This document shows positions 13,401-23,040 of a stretch of DNA of 64,000 bases, one piece after another (position 1 is the stretch's first letter; each line of letters starts with the position of its first letter). The notes below the pieces were generated by a model. The model ran no database searches. It was given only the letters and a program-made list of their open reading frames with translations, and had not been told where the DNA came from. The DNA is from Planococcus citri (lineage: Eukaryota > Arthropoda > Insecta > Hemiptera > Pseudococcidae): NCBI RefSeq assembly GCF_950023065.1, contig NC_088678.1:58434460-58498459 (forward strand), written 5' to 3'. The translations under genes and the position numbers were made by a program.

Positions 13401-15306
13401 GAAAATCGATCAATCGAAACTCGAAAATCGATTCATTTGCGATTTTTGATTTCGTTGAAAATCGATATCAATCCAGCCCCTAAAATCTATAAGTAGTTTT
13501 GCGATTTTTGATTTCATTTATGATCGATCGCATTCGATATTAAATCAAATCTTAGCTTCAAAAATGGACTTCTTGATCGACAATATTGATCGTGATCAAA
13601 AATCGATTCATTTTCGATTCTTCGAATAAAAAATCAATTTTTGCGTAAAAATTTGATTTTCTGATCTAAACTCGATATTGATCGAAAATCGATCAATCGA
13701 AACTCAAAAATTAATTTTAGCCTCAAAAATGGACTTCTTGTTCGAAAATTGATCGTGATCAAAAATCGATTCATTTTCGATTGCTCGAATAAAAAATCAA
13801 CTTTTACGTCAAAATTGAATTTTTAGATCAAAACTTGGTATTGATCGAAAATTGATCAATCGCAACTCAAAAATCGAAGATCTATAAGTAGTTTTGCGAT
13901 TTTTGATTCCATTTTTATGATCGATCATATTCGAAATAAAAAATCAAATTTTAGCTTCAAAAATGGACTTCTTGGTCGAAAATTGATCGTGATCAAAAAT
14001 CGATTCTTCGAATAAAAAATCAATTTTTGCGAAAAAGTTAATTTTCTGATCTAAACTTGATAATGTTCGTAAATCGATCAATTGAAACTCAAAAATCGAT
14101 TTATTTGCGATTTTCGATTTCATTTATGATCGATCGTATGCGAAATTAAAAATCAATTTTAGCCTCAAAAATGGACTTCTTGTTCGAAAATTGATTGTGA
14201 CCGAAAATCGAATCGATTCATTTCAGATTTCTCGAATAAAGAATCTATTTTTGCGTCAAAATTGGATTTTCTGATCTAATTTTGATATTGTTCGTAAATC
14301 GATCAATCGAAATTCAAAAATCGATTCATTTGCGATTTTCCATTCAAGCTCAAAATGCGAAAAAAAATCAATTTCATTCTCAAAAATTGATCGAAAATTG
14401 ATCTATGTACATCTAAAATCGATTACCTAATCAAACTTCGAAATCGATTAATTAAAACTCCAAAATCGACTTATTTGCGATTATCGATCCTATATGATTA
14501 ATCAATTAATCATGTTCGAGATGGAAAAATAAATCATTTGTAGTTGTAGCCCATTATATAGTCATTCTCAAAATGTTTTTCGTCTTTGTTTTTGTGGGTC
14601 AAAAATTGGCCAAAGTTACGTTTTTCTTCTCAGGAACCAATCTTTTGAAAATCGATTTTTCAATGATGATCTGGAGGTATTGCTCAGGCGCATGTCCAAA
14701 CTGTGAAAATTAAATTTTACGATTGCGCATGCGTAGTTGTCCACTCTTTAGGCGCATGCGCAGTCAAAATCATCACGTTTTGCACATGCGCAGTTATACG
14801 TATGATCCTAGTTGTGATTAAACAGTTCTTTCTGGCTTTATTTTGCTCAAAATATTTGTTACTTACCAATTTCCTGGGTGCTAAGTTCGATTATTCGCCC
14901 ATTTTTTTTTTTTATAATGACCCCTCAGTGCATTGTCCTTCCAGTCACCTTCTATTTCAATTTTTTTTTTGAAATATTATGAAAAATGTGTACGATTTGA
15001 CAATTCTCTTTCCAATTTAAGAATTTCAAACCAAATACCTATCTAGTTATTGGATTCGAGCCCTCGATGCCCCCAGTTTTTCACTTTTTCAACCCTAGGA
15101 ATAGTTCCACTAGCAACTCGCGATATTCTACTCACAATTATCACGTATCTATTATTCGCAGGTATAATTCCGGTGGTAAATGTTTCACTCAAGTGCATAC
15201 CAAACATCTAACAGTAACCATAGACGCCTTTACCATACACAACAGTCTATGGCAAGGTAAAAAAGTAAATTTACCTAATAAACGGGATATGTCGTTGGTA
15301 ATATGA
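83..15306 (+). CDS. Patronin: Patronin/CAMSAP microtubule minus-end protein (5' partial, 24 exons)
   Basis: This is a cytoplasmic protein that, in the CAMSAP/Patronin family, caps and stabilises free microtubule minus ends. Joining GT..AG exons gives one open frame of 5460 nt (1819 codons plus stop): 83-190, 266-487, 572-820, 901-1184, 1264-1403, 1514-1630, 2865-2934, 3053-3248, 3478-3763, 3847-4091, 4655-4849, 6928-7049, 7130-8086, 8173-8417, 8498-8817, 8892-9143, 9218-9454, 9550-9790, 10127-10258, 10531-10626, 10771-10869, 12495-12717, 12801-13079, 15162-15306. Phases agree at every junction. Order of parts (numbered from the first codon in the window): N-terminal helical/CH region about 1-334, low-complexity linker, coiled coil about 1337-1415, a RPRPKTIHID linker motif, CKK about 1680-1819. 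The first exon(s), probably about 10-20 residues, lie upstream of base 1. Skipped exons or extra isoforms cannot be excluded. The family assignment is firm. Confidence 0.95.
1514..4849 (+). CDS. Patronin: Patronin exons 6-11: disordered linker and a charged helix
   Basis: Six exons (1514-1630, 2865-2934, 3053-3248, 3478-3763, 3847-4091, 4655-4849) encode mostly S/N/R-rich, probably unstructured sequence. Family landmarks are LTIENFGGSHENLSVLGR at the start of the 3478 exon and a K/E/R-rich helix (VRLKLEEKRKQMEM...) at the end of the 3847 exon. The 4655 exon is a D/N/G/S-rich acidic insert of 65 codons, phase 0 at both ends, so it could be a cassette. The 1514 exon is phase 1 at both ends and could also be skipped without shifting frame. 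The 1631-2864 intron is T-rich and shows nothing else. Confidence 0.85.
4850..6927 (+). other. Patronin 2.1-kb intron with repeat-like sequence
   Basis: The sequence holds no exon I could phase. It contains a probable MITE at 5522-5844 and, at about 6180-6560, a C/G-enriched segment (runs such as CCCCTCTTAACCCCCC) unlike the surrounding DNA. That looks like an unclassified old repeat. Confidence 0.45.
5522..5844. mobile_element. Probable MITE with AGGGTGTCCAC termini
   Basis: The left end reads AGGGTGTCCACTCATT and the right end is the inverse, AGGGTATCCACACTT, giving an 11-bp imperfect inverted terminus about 320 bp apart. The inside is made of repeated CCCTGACTTTTCC-type words, a style I know from non-autonomous elements in insect genomes. 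No clear target duplication could be fixed, and no coding capacity is present. Confidence 0.5.
6928..9143 (+). CDS. Patronin: Patronin exons 12-16: polyQ/H and serine-rich central linker
   Basis: Five exons (6928-7049, 7130-8086, 8173-8417, 8498-8817, 8892-9143) encode the long central region. The 957-nt exon at 7130 is the largest. It is rich in glutamine and histidine, with an 11-residue pure Q run followed by HHH near 7635-7675 and smaller Q clusters near 7490, 7660 and 7865. The later exons are S/N/D/K-rich with proline-basic patches (IRPPPRSKKPE). Low complexity suggests disorder and fast length evolution. No enzymatic motif is present. Acceptors are all canonical (TTTTAG, ACGCAG, TTGCAG). 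Confidence 0.88.
9218..9790 (+). CDS. Patronin: Patronin exons 17-18: coiled coil and RPRPKTIHID linker
   Basis: The exon 9218-9454 encodes 79 residues that are almost entirely E/K/Q/R/L (MERKKERILLQSLQRRQQQ and onward), a strong predicted coiled coil with no proline or glycine. The next exon (9550-9790) encodes ELLNAALMHTIPK, then the RPRPKTIHID block that I recognise as conserved in Patronin between the coiled coil and CKK. Its donor (GTAAGC at 9791) follows a phase-1 codon, feeding the run of phase-1 exons that follows. The intron 9791-10126 holds nothing recognisable. Confidence 0.9.
10127..10869 (+). CDS. Patronin: Patronin exons 19-21: three symmetric phase-1 cassette-like exons
   Basis: Exons 10127-10258, 10531-10626 and 10771-10869 each begin and end in phase 1 (132, 96 and 99 nt). 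The preceding exon ends in phase 1 and the following exon (12495) starts in phase 1, so any one, two or all three could be skipped with the frame kept. They encode S/R/Y-rich linker; the first opens with a run of seven asparagines. Each has a consensus donor (GTATGT, GTGAGA, GTAAGA) and a pyrimidine-tract acceptor, so they look functional. Alternative splicing is an inference and not shown by the sequence. Confidence 0.78.
10870..12494 (+). other. Patronin 1.6-kb intron, no feature seen
   Basis: AT-rich intron between the cassette-like exons and the CKK lead-in exon. I see no exon with matching phase, no inverted repeat and no tandem array. Confidence 0.5.
12495..15306 (+). CDS. Patronin: Patronin exons 22-24: CKK microtubule minus-end-binding domain
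   Basis: The exon 12495-12717 encodes a P/S-rich lead-in. The exons 12801-13079 and 15162-15306 encode the CKK domain: MNAIEYCVFPGEVN, then FLVLFRDSRCQFRALYSYY, KLYGTGPK and FDKFFKYNSGGKCFTQVHTK, ending at TGA 15304-15306 after SLVI. This domain is the defining CAMSAP feature and is known to bind between tubulin dimers at minus ends. The two CKK exons are separated by a 2.1-kb intron full of satellite-like sequence, the longest intron found in this gene. The domain appears complete. Confidence 0.94.
13150..14530. repeat. Degenerate 'AAAATCGAT' satellite inside the CKK intron
   Basis: The interval is built from words such as GATCGAAAATCGAT and CTCAAAAATGGACTTCTTG. The second word recurs near 13266, 13554, 13713, 13954 and 14162 (spacings about 160-290 bp), so this is a diverged tandem array with variable unit length. 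The many GATC and ATCGAT palindromes make the strands nearly symmetric, which also explains the antiparallel open frames here. There is no coding signal. Confidence 0.75.
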
Positions 15307-17127
15307 ACGATTGCTGCGGAACATTGAATTCAATTCAACTAGGAAATTGTATAGGCAATCGGCACAACAGGGCCGAACGAGTTTGTCGTTGGTGGTAATT
15401 ATCAGCTCAACTAAAAAAAAAAAAATATACACAATTAACTCGAAAATGACATTAATGGATGATATTACCTTATATTGTAAGGGTTGTTAACGAATTCTCT
15501 GTTTATTTGTATTATTTTTTCTCTTTTTAAAAAAAAAAATATTATAATTTAACGCTTGAACGCGACGAAAAAAACGAGATGTTAGTATTACCTATATCTG
15601 TACGCGGCGGATTTTGAAATAGGGAAAATGAAAGCGTCTACTCGTGTGTTTGTGTGTGTATGATTTAATCGTAGAATTTTTTTTACCTCGATTCCATCGT
15701 AGTAGCTTTTATTTTTAAATTTTCCTTTTTTTGTACGTTTTTATCAGTATTCTTGTCACTTTAAATATCACGGTTCACACTTCGTACGAATTGTCGTGTG
15801 ATTTAATACGAGATTTTTTTTTCTTTTTCGACGAAATAATTTTATCACATTTTCGTACTAATGAAATATTAATTATTAACGTGTAACCACGAAAATAACG
15901 GATATACCTACCTAATATCGGTAATTATAATTTTTATAACATTTTTTTTCTCGCTTTATCGTATCGGTCGCTACAAAATATGTAAAAGTAAATCATCGAA
16001 CACGTTTCGAGCTTTTTGAGCCCTCTACTCCTTTACTTCCGGTCATTCTGCTTACCCAGTGCCCAATCCATACCGTATTATTTTGAAAACGTTAGGCGCG
16101 ATTTTAAAAATATTCAAGTGTTGTAGTTTTGTTGATTTTTTTTTGAATTGTGTTGTGTTTTTTATGTTTTGAGACGAATTAAAAAAATATATATCTGTAT
16201 TAGTTTCAATATGTTGAGCATTAAGTATTTCGTATTTTTTGTGGTTTTGCCCTTTCAAATATGTATTTTTTTTTTTACAAAATTTTTATTCATATTTGGT
16301 AAATATTTTTATACAGATTACTGTGTTTAAAATACGATATTTATATTAAATGGAGTTTTCCCTCTCGAAGCTTATTAAATTATTATTAATGTTAAGCCTT
16401 TCTTCAAGAAAGGAGGTAATTTTAGTAGCTTCCAAAAAACAAAAACCAAAAAAAAAATACGTGTATTATAGGAACGTGATCGAAGGTTGAAAAAAATATG
16501 CAAACGTGATAGACAGTTTTACTTTCAGTTACCCTGCGTTTACATGAAAACTGGAATAGGTTTTTTTTTTAGAGAGAAATTTTTCATCGAAAAAGTCGTA
16601 ATTTATAAGAATAAAATTCATAAAAACTTCTCAACGTTGAAAAATAGACCAAAAAATTATTTTGCATTTTAATTTCTTTTTTTTTTGTATTATTAGGTAA
16701 ATGAATTTGTTGCGAATGTTTTATCATGTTTCTATATGTACTGTGCTTTCTTATATATTTTTTTTCTTTTTTATCTATTTTTTTTTCTTTTCTTTTGTGA
16801 TTGAAATGTGTAGTAAGGATGATGAAGATATGATGGGAACATCATATAATATATAACTCGTTGTTTTTACTATAAATTTATGAATGTTATTATGTATGAA
16901 TATTTCTAAATGTTCATATTTACAATATATTATGTTTCTATGTTATTCACATATAGGACGACCTCAATCAAACGCGATTATTTTTCATTGTTTTACTCAT
17001 TTTATTTTACAGATTTTACCTATTTAATGAATTCAAATTCGCCATTAAGTGTAAAATTGTTTATTACCGATTTATAATATTGTAACTAACGAACTGATGA
17101 CTACTTATAACTTATTGTTTCAATAAA
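15307..17127 (+). other. Patronin: Patronin 3' UTR with poly(A) signal
   Basis: After the stop codon there are about 1.8 kb of AT-rich sequence with no long open frame. An AATAAA hexamer lies at 17122-17127, followed by a T/GT-rich stretch, which fits the poly(A) site. Earlier weak signals may give shorter forms. The UTR extent is inferred. Confidence 0.6.
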
Positions 17128-17892
17128 GTAAATTATTTTTTCATTTAACAAAAAATTATTACTTCGTGTTGTTTTTTTTTCATATTCGAGAGTTATTAGA
17201 TAAAAGTAGGCATTGATGACGATTTAAAAAAAAAACAGTGATTACAATACTGTGACTTATGTTGGGACATTTTGGATTGCGAATTTCAATTCCAGCATCC
17301 CCAAGGGGTTTACTTAGGCTTCATCAACAAAAGATATATTCAATACCAACTTACAAATTTCAAAGAATAAATAAAAACTAGACAGCTAAGCAAAGCTTAG
17401 CTGCAAAGTGTGCGTAGCTAGCTGCCCTTTCTACAGCTATAACCGCTATTACTCCTACATATCTAAGTAGTGCATGCCTCTAATTTTTCAGAATTCTCAT
17501 TATCTTCATATATATTACATACAATAATTCATATCATTTTCAAGTTCACATTATCTACAACTTATAGAACTTTTAATCAATTTTTGGAATTCTCAGTGTC
17601 TCTAAATGACAAATTTTCATATTTTGTTTAGAATTTCCATTGTCTTCAAATTTATAAAATTTCAAACCAATTTTCAGAATTTGCCTTTGATTCTAAAATT
17701 ATTAAATCATATAAAATATGTTAAGAATTCGCATTGCCCTCTAAATTGCACAAAAAAATATGGGTAATTTTTACAAAAAATTTTGACTACTTATTTAGCA
17801 CAATAACCGGATCCCATTCAAAAATACATAATATAAGTATGATAAAATTTGTTTTGAAAATCAGTAATTTCTAACTGTTCAGTTACAATAAT

Positions 17893-18125
17893 AATTTTTA
17901 CTGTAATCTTATAGTAAAAATCATCATTTTAATAAATTTTGCTATAACATTAGTAAAAATGATTTTGTTTTAATAATTTTTACTAAAGCATGATAATAAA
18001 AATTACATAAACCAAATTGTGTAAAAATTATTCATTTTAAAGTAATTTTTATATCATAAAAAGTAAAAATTACTCATCTTAAGGTAATTTTTACTGTACT
18101 TATGGTGCTATAGGTTTAGTAAAAA
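17893..18125. repeat. Cluster of AGTAAAAATT / AATTTTTACT words
   Basis: About ten copies of a 10-bp word, or its inverse, lie within 230 bp, giving many nested hairpins. It may be a decayed palindromic MITE. The flanking stretches 17150-17890 and 18426-19278 show no gene. Near 17382 there is a 9-bp perfect stem (CAGCTAAGC) with a 3-nt loop. Confidence 0.45.
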
Positions 18126-18230
18126 GTATTTGAATAAATGAAATGAAAATTCATTTAGCAAAATGATATCATCATATTTCATAACTTTGTTTTTATAAAT
18201 TAAAATAAGGGGGCTACAGGGTTCAAAATT

Positions 18231-18425
18231 CGTTTTTTTTTGCACCAGCATCATGTACTCACTCCACAGCATTTACCTATCCAATATTTCCAACGAAAAA
18301 TCCGTCACCTATACCCACCTACCTGATGGGGATTCGAACCTGGGACCCTACAATTCCTATTCCTACCTACATGCCCTAACCATTCGACTACGAGTTCACA
18401 TGGAGGGTTTGGGCATTAAAAGAAT
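18231..18425 (-). mobile_element. tRNA-derived SINE with poly(A) tail
   Basis: On the minus strand an A-box-like segment (18390-18373, TAGTCGAATGGTTAGGGC) is followed by a perfect RNA polymerase III B box, GGTTCGAATCC (18340-18330). About 90 bp of tRNA-unrelated body and a short A run (18241-18233) come next. The order (tRNA head, body, A tail) is that of a SINE. It cannot be a working tRNA gene: there is no acceptor stem pairing and the A-to-B region is overlong. Confidence 0.72.
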
Positions 18426-19278
18426 ATATTTGTTGGGTAAACGCCCCACCAAACCACTCCCACTTGGAATATACAGCTAACAGATGAGGGGTGTAACAGG
18501 GTACAATGAGACAGCTGATTTGAAAAGCGGAGATGGAATAGACTGGGGGTATAGCAGGGTACAATGAGCGGCAGGTGTTTTGCAAGTCCCCTTTCTCCTT
18601 TTTTAGGAATTTATGCATTAAAATAATGAACTAAAATTGCAATTACTCAGCAATTACCCATCCGAATTGAATGAAAAATAATCTATTCCCTCCGCCTTAA
18701 TGATTCTCAAATGGTGTCCAATAGGTACAAAAAACAGTTGGATAGTTTAAGAGAACATTCATGTATAATGAAATTTCATTTCTCAAAGCGAAACCAATAG
18801 TGTGCTACGCACACTAATTATTCAATATTTCTTTTGAAAATGCTACGATGAAATTATTTTTCAACCCAAACGATTTGAATCAGTTTCCAATCGGTTTGGT
18901 GGGTCAAAAATGGGGTATATCCCAAATTTCAGATTTCTAGGTCAATTTAGTACAATTTTGATTTTATTCTTATTTTCGGCCTGATTTTGATTTTCAAAAA
19001 TCTCTCCCCCACCCTCCCCCCAAGGAAAAATTGCACTTTGGAACTTGAAATTTTAACTGGCGATGTTCATTACTCGTATTTTGCATGCTTTTTCGGTCTG
19101 GCATTTTGTTCAGTTCAAAAATTGTCATGCGAGTTGGATACTTCCCTCATATGACGAAAAATTTATCCTCAAAGATAGCGGTTCATTTTCTCTCTAAATA
19201 AATTAGATACTATACAATTTTCATCAGTGAAAACTTTCTTCCATCTGAAATAAAACAAATGGTTCCAATTTCAATCGA

Positions 19279-19284
19279 TTTATT
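19279..19284 (-). other. Poly(A) signal of the repeat-protein gene
   Basis: TTTATT on the plus strand reads AATAAA on the minus strand, about 280 bp past the stop codon of the 41-residue-repeat gene. This is a eukaryotic 3'-end signal in the expected place, which argues that the gene is transcribed as a host gene. Confidence 0.5.
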
Positions 19285-19561
19285 GAAAATTCAAAAAAAA
19301 AAACAACAACAAACAACGAAACGAGTAACAAAAATAGGAAGTTTTGAAATTTACATAATTATTTACAAATACACTATGAAAATAAAACAAGGGTAGGCAA
19401 ATCAAAAATAATTTGATCAGAACAGAAAAAAACCTTCATTTTCGTACATTTCAGATGTTTGATACTTCAATTTTAAATAGCAATTCCTCTAAAACCAAAA
19501 AATAACACGAGCGTTCTACCAAAGAAATTTCCAAACCTAAATTATCACAGCTTGAAAACGA

Positions 19562-22500
19562 TCATTTACCTAAAAACTGCATATCTTGAATCACTTTTAA
19601 TTTATCAAATCCATAAATTACGTCTACTATTTCATCAATATGATTCATATCAATTCCGACCATTTTATCGTATATTTTAGACAAACTCTCATCAAATGCT
19701 CCTTCTAAATAGTGTCTATCTTCCAATTCACTGACAATTTTCAAAAGATTATGCAACCCAGTCAAAATACTTCCTCGAATCAAATCTTTCTTCAGATGAT
19801 AAGATCCGCATTTCTTCACATTATTACTTAAGCAACACATCAACGAAACCAGTAATTGATTTTCAGACAGAATAAGATTTTTAGACTTGAGCTCTGGTAA
19901 ATCATTGATAATTTCAACTGCAAATCTGATATTAACGTCGGGTTTCACCAGATTCTGTTCATTTCCAAGGATGAGAATTCGATTTTGCAGATTATTGACG
20001 AGATCTTTAAATATATTAACCTGTTTTAAGTCGAATTGGTCATTTTGAAGAACATTCAAATCAGATATCGTTCTGTATATTCTTGAAATATCCTGGAGGG
20101 TGTGATTATTATACGAAGCATCCAGACTAGAAATACTGACAAGGAAATTCTTCAGCCGGTTCTGTTCATCCGGCGTCCATTTGTCTTTACTCAGAATTTT
20201 CAGTTCTGAAAAAGCATAGAATATTTCAGCGACGCTTCGAGATTCAAACTCGCCGCATATTTCGGTCCCTTTTTTGGCAAGTTTGATAATGAAATGTTTG
20301 AAGTTTTTCGACTGATTATCGTTCCATTTCTGGTCATCAAAAATATTCAATTTACATAACGAGCTCAAACTGCTGGAAACGTGTTGAGGAATAAATTCAT
20401 CAACAATAGCACTTCCACGAGTGATTGAATTTACGATAAAATCTGCAGCTGCTGGAATGTTATCAATATTCAACTTGGATAGAGCATTCAAGCTATTAGC
20501 GACCTCTTGTGAATCGAATTCACCAGAATTTGAATTCCCTTGTTTGACCAGTGCTGCAATAAATTCTGTAGCTCCTTCTAATTCATTGACCTTCCACTTA
20601 GAAAGAGCATTTAAGCTATTACTAACATTCTGGCAATCGAATCTGGTGATCATTGAATTCCCACGTTCAATTAAACGAACGATGAATTCTTCACTTCCTT
20701 GAAGTTCGTTGATTTTCCACTTGGACAACGCATTCAAGATATTTGCAATCTCTTGAGCATTGAATTTGTCAATTGAAAAATTCCCCTGCTTCAGTAGCTC
20801 GATGATAAACTCTTTGGCACCTTCAAATTCGTAGATATTTAATTTACTGAGAGCGTTCAAGCTGCTGGCAATGCCTTGCGAGTTGAATGTATTCATCAAC
20901 GAACGACCGCGTTTTATTAATCGAGTAATAAATTCCCTGGTTTCTTTTAATTCATCGATATCCCATTTTGAAAGAGCATTTAAGCAATTACTAACGTTTT
21001 GGGAATCGAATCTCGTGATCGTTGAATTCCCACGTTTAATTAAACGAACGATGAATTCTCTACTTCCTTTCAGCTCGTTGATTTCCCACTTGGACAACGC
21101 ATTCAAGATATTTGCAGTCTCTTGAGCATTGAATTTGTCAATTGAAGAATTTCCTCGCTTCAGTAGCTCGATGATAAATTCTTCGGCTCCTTCAAATTCG
21201 TCGATATTTAATTTACTGAGAGCGTTGAAGCTGTTGGCAATACATTGCGAATTGAATCTATTGATTAACAAAAATCCACGTTTTATTAATCGAGTAATAA
21301 ATTCCCTGGTTCCTTCAAATTCGTCGGTATTCCATTTCGATAGAGCATTTAAGGAGCTAGAAATACTCAGCGAGTCGAATGTATCAGCAGTTAGAATTCC
21401 ACATCTGACCAATTGAACGATGAAATGTTTACTACCGTCCAACTCGTGAATATTCCATTTGGACAATGCGTTTAAACTATTGGAGATCTCTTGAGAATTA
21501 AAACCACCGGCTGTCGAACTTCCTCGTTTTATTAAAGAAACGATGAACTCTTTGGAACCTTGTAATTCATCAATATTCCATTTGCAAAACGCATTTAAAC
21601 AATTACTGATACCTTGGCAAGTAAATGTATCAATGATAGAGTTTCCATTTTTGATTAACGAAACAATAAAACCTCTAGCTTCTTGAATCTCGTCGACGTT
21701 CCACTTGGACAAAGCGTTCAAACTGTGCGCAATCTCCATTGAATTGAATTTATTCGCTAACGAAGTTCCTTGTTTCATTAAGTAAATTATGAACTCCTTG
21801 GATCCTCGCAATTCTTCGGCATCCCATTTAGACATTGCGTTCAAGGTTCTGGCAATACTCAAAGGAGTAAATCTATCACCAGTTGAACTTCTTCGTCCAA
21901 ACAGCAGTATGATGAATTCTCTGGCACCTTCGAAATCGTCTATATTCCACCCAGATAAAGCACTCAGGCTCTTTGAAACAGCTAAAGAATTGAACTGATT
22001 AATAATTTTGATGCCTTCTTGTACCAAGCGACTGATGAATTCCTTGGATCCTTTTAATTCGTTAATGTTCCATTTCGATAGAGCGCTAAGACAATCAGTG
22101 ATACGTTGAGAATCAAGTTGATCAGCTGTTTCATTCTCCAGTATCCACGTTCCTCGACATATCAAACCGCTAATCAGAGATCCAAATAAATCAACCTTGG
22201 ATATTTCCTGGTTACTAATTTGAACAGAACCTTTCCATACATTGCTATTCAGCACATTCCATTTGGATAACGCTTTCAAACTGATAGCAACGTGCCAGAA
22301 GCTAAATTTAGAAGAAGCTCGACTATTTGGATCTAATAACCGGTCTCCTTTGTCAGCCAATTTAACGATTAACTGCTTGAAATTTTCTCGATATTCGATA
22401 TTCCATTCAGAACTAAAAATACTGTATTTTAATAAACTATTAAACGTGCCGGAAATTCCACTAGCTTCAATTCGGCCCAAAGAATCGAAACGTAAGAGCC

Positions 22501-22882
22501 ATTCTCGCACCAAATCGCCAACTTCCTCGGTCGAGTTTTTTTCTGTAAATTTTAACTGCTTGGAGAAATCAGCGTGTGTTCTGAAGTCGGCGATTTTCGT
22601 ATGCACATAACGTAATTCCTTGGAAAAATTAGCGCAATTTGATAAGGTAAGAAACGCCTGTTTTACATTGGAATTACGACTATAACGAACTCGTTTTGGA
22701 AAATCAACACTATCTTGTACGTCAGACAGTGCTGTTATCATTGTTTCTTGCACGTAATACGATGATTTTTTTGAGAAGTAATTACGACCTCGAAGATAAG
22801 GAAACAACTTCATTGTGCTACCTTCACGGAAGTAATATAACTGCTTCGACAGATGTGTGTGGCCTTTACAGATGGAAAACAT
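19562..22882 (-). CDS. Intronless protein of about seventeen 41-residue helical repeats (function unknown)
   Basis: A single uninterrupted frame encodes about 1106 residues from the first ATG (22882). A stop lies in frame at 22940-22942, so no earlier ATG is possible without splicing. The first ~110 residues hold five imperfect FSK-x-L-x-Y mini-repeats. Residues about 190-870 hold about 17 units, mostly 41 residues long, on the pattern FNSQEIxNSLNALSKWNIDELEGSKEFIVxLIKRGNS. A less repetitive helical C terminus of about 240 residues follows. The units look like alpha-helical-hairpin repeats (OPR/RAP class, or the DUF1601-like repeats I recall from intracellular gamma-proteobacteria). Such repeats often bind RNA or protein. 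No catalytic motif, signal peptide or membrane segment is obvious. The gene is tail-to-tail with Patronin, and its lack of introns contrasts with that neighbour. I do not know its function. A bacterial origin is possible but unproven. Confidence 0.85.
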   Translation of the reverse strand: MFSICKGHTHLSKQLYYFREGSTMKLFPYLRGRNYFSKKSSYYVQETMITALSDVQDSVDFPKRVRYSRNSNVKQAFLTLSNCANFSKELRYVHTKIADFRTHADFSKQLKFTEKNSTEEVGDLVREWLLRFDSLGRIEASGISGTFNSLLKYSIFSSEWNIEYRENFKQLIVKLADKGDRLLDPNSRASSKFSFWHVAISLKALSKWNVLNSNVWKGSVQISNQEISKVDLFGSLISGLICRGTWILENETADQLDSQRITDCLSALSKWNINELKGSKEFISRLVQEGIKIINQFNSLAVSKSLSALSGWNIDDFEGAREFIILLFGRRSSTGDRFTPLSIARTLNAMSKWDAEELRGSKEFIIYLMKQGTSLANKFNSMEIAHSLNALSKWNVDEIQEARGFIVSLIKNGNSIIDTFTCQGISNCLNAFCKWNIDELQGSKEFIVSLIKRGSSTAGGFNSQEISNSLNALSKWNIHELDGSKHFIVQLVRCGILTADTFDSLSISSSLNALSKWNTDEFEGTREFITRLIKRGFLLINRFNSQCIANSFNALSKLNIDEFEGAEEFIIELLKRGNSSIDKFNAQETANILNALSKWEINELKGSREFIVRLIKRGNSTITRFDSQNVSNCLNALSKWDIDELKETREFITRLIKRGRSLMNTFNSQGIASSLNALSKLNIYEFEGAKEFIIELLKQGNFSIDKFNAQEIANILNALSKWKINELQGSEEFIVRLIERGNSMITRFDCQNVSNSLNALSKWKVNELEGATEFIAALVKQGNSNSGEFDSQEVANSLNALSKLNIDNIPAAADFIVNSITRGSAIVDEFIPQHVSSSLSSLCKLNIFDDQKWNDNQSKNFKHFIIKLAKKGTEICGEFESRSVAEIFYAFSELKILSKDKWTPDEQNRLKNFLVSISSLDASYNNHTLQDISRIYRTISDLNVLQNDQFDLKQVNIFKDLVNNLQNRILILGNEQNLVKPDVNIRFAVEIINDLPELKSKNLILSENQLLVSLMCCLSNNVKKCGSYHLKKDLIRGSILTGLHNLLKIVSELEDRHYLEGAFDESLSKIYDKMVGIDMNHIDEIVDVIYGFDKLKVIQDMQFLGK

Positions 22883-23040
22883 TTTCACAGCTTGTTGAAC
22901 TTGGTAACACCTCTCGACCAACGAAATCTCAGCAAGCGTTCAAATTCTTCATCCACAGTAATGAAAACTTATCAACTTAGGTCGATTATGACAAGATCAA
23001 CAGCATCGCTTCGCTTTCTCCTTGTTATGAACAATACACT

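Noticed and set aside
18320..18400. A tRNA gene on the minus strand
   Set aside because: Pol III box motifs are present, but no acceptor or anticodon stem forms and an A-tailed body follows, so it is a SINE.
18798..18816. Second Helitron-like hairpin (TAGTGTGC-TAC-GCACACTA)
   Set aside because: The stem is perfect, but no CTRR lies 10-12 nt away on either strand.
22882..22921. Start of the repeat protein at 22921
   Set aside because: The codon at 22921-22919 is TTG. In a eukaryotic gene the first ATG at 22882 is the better start.
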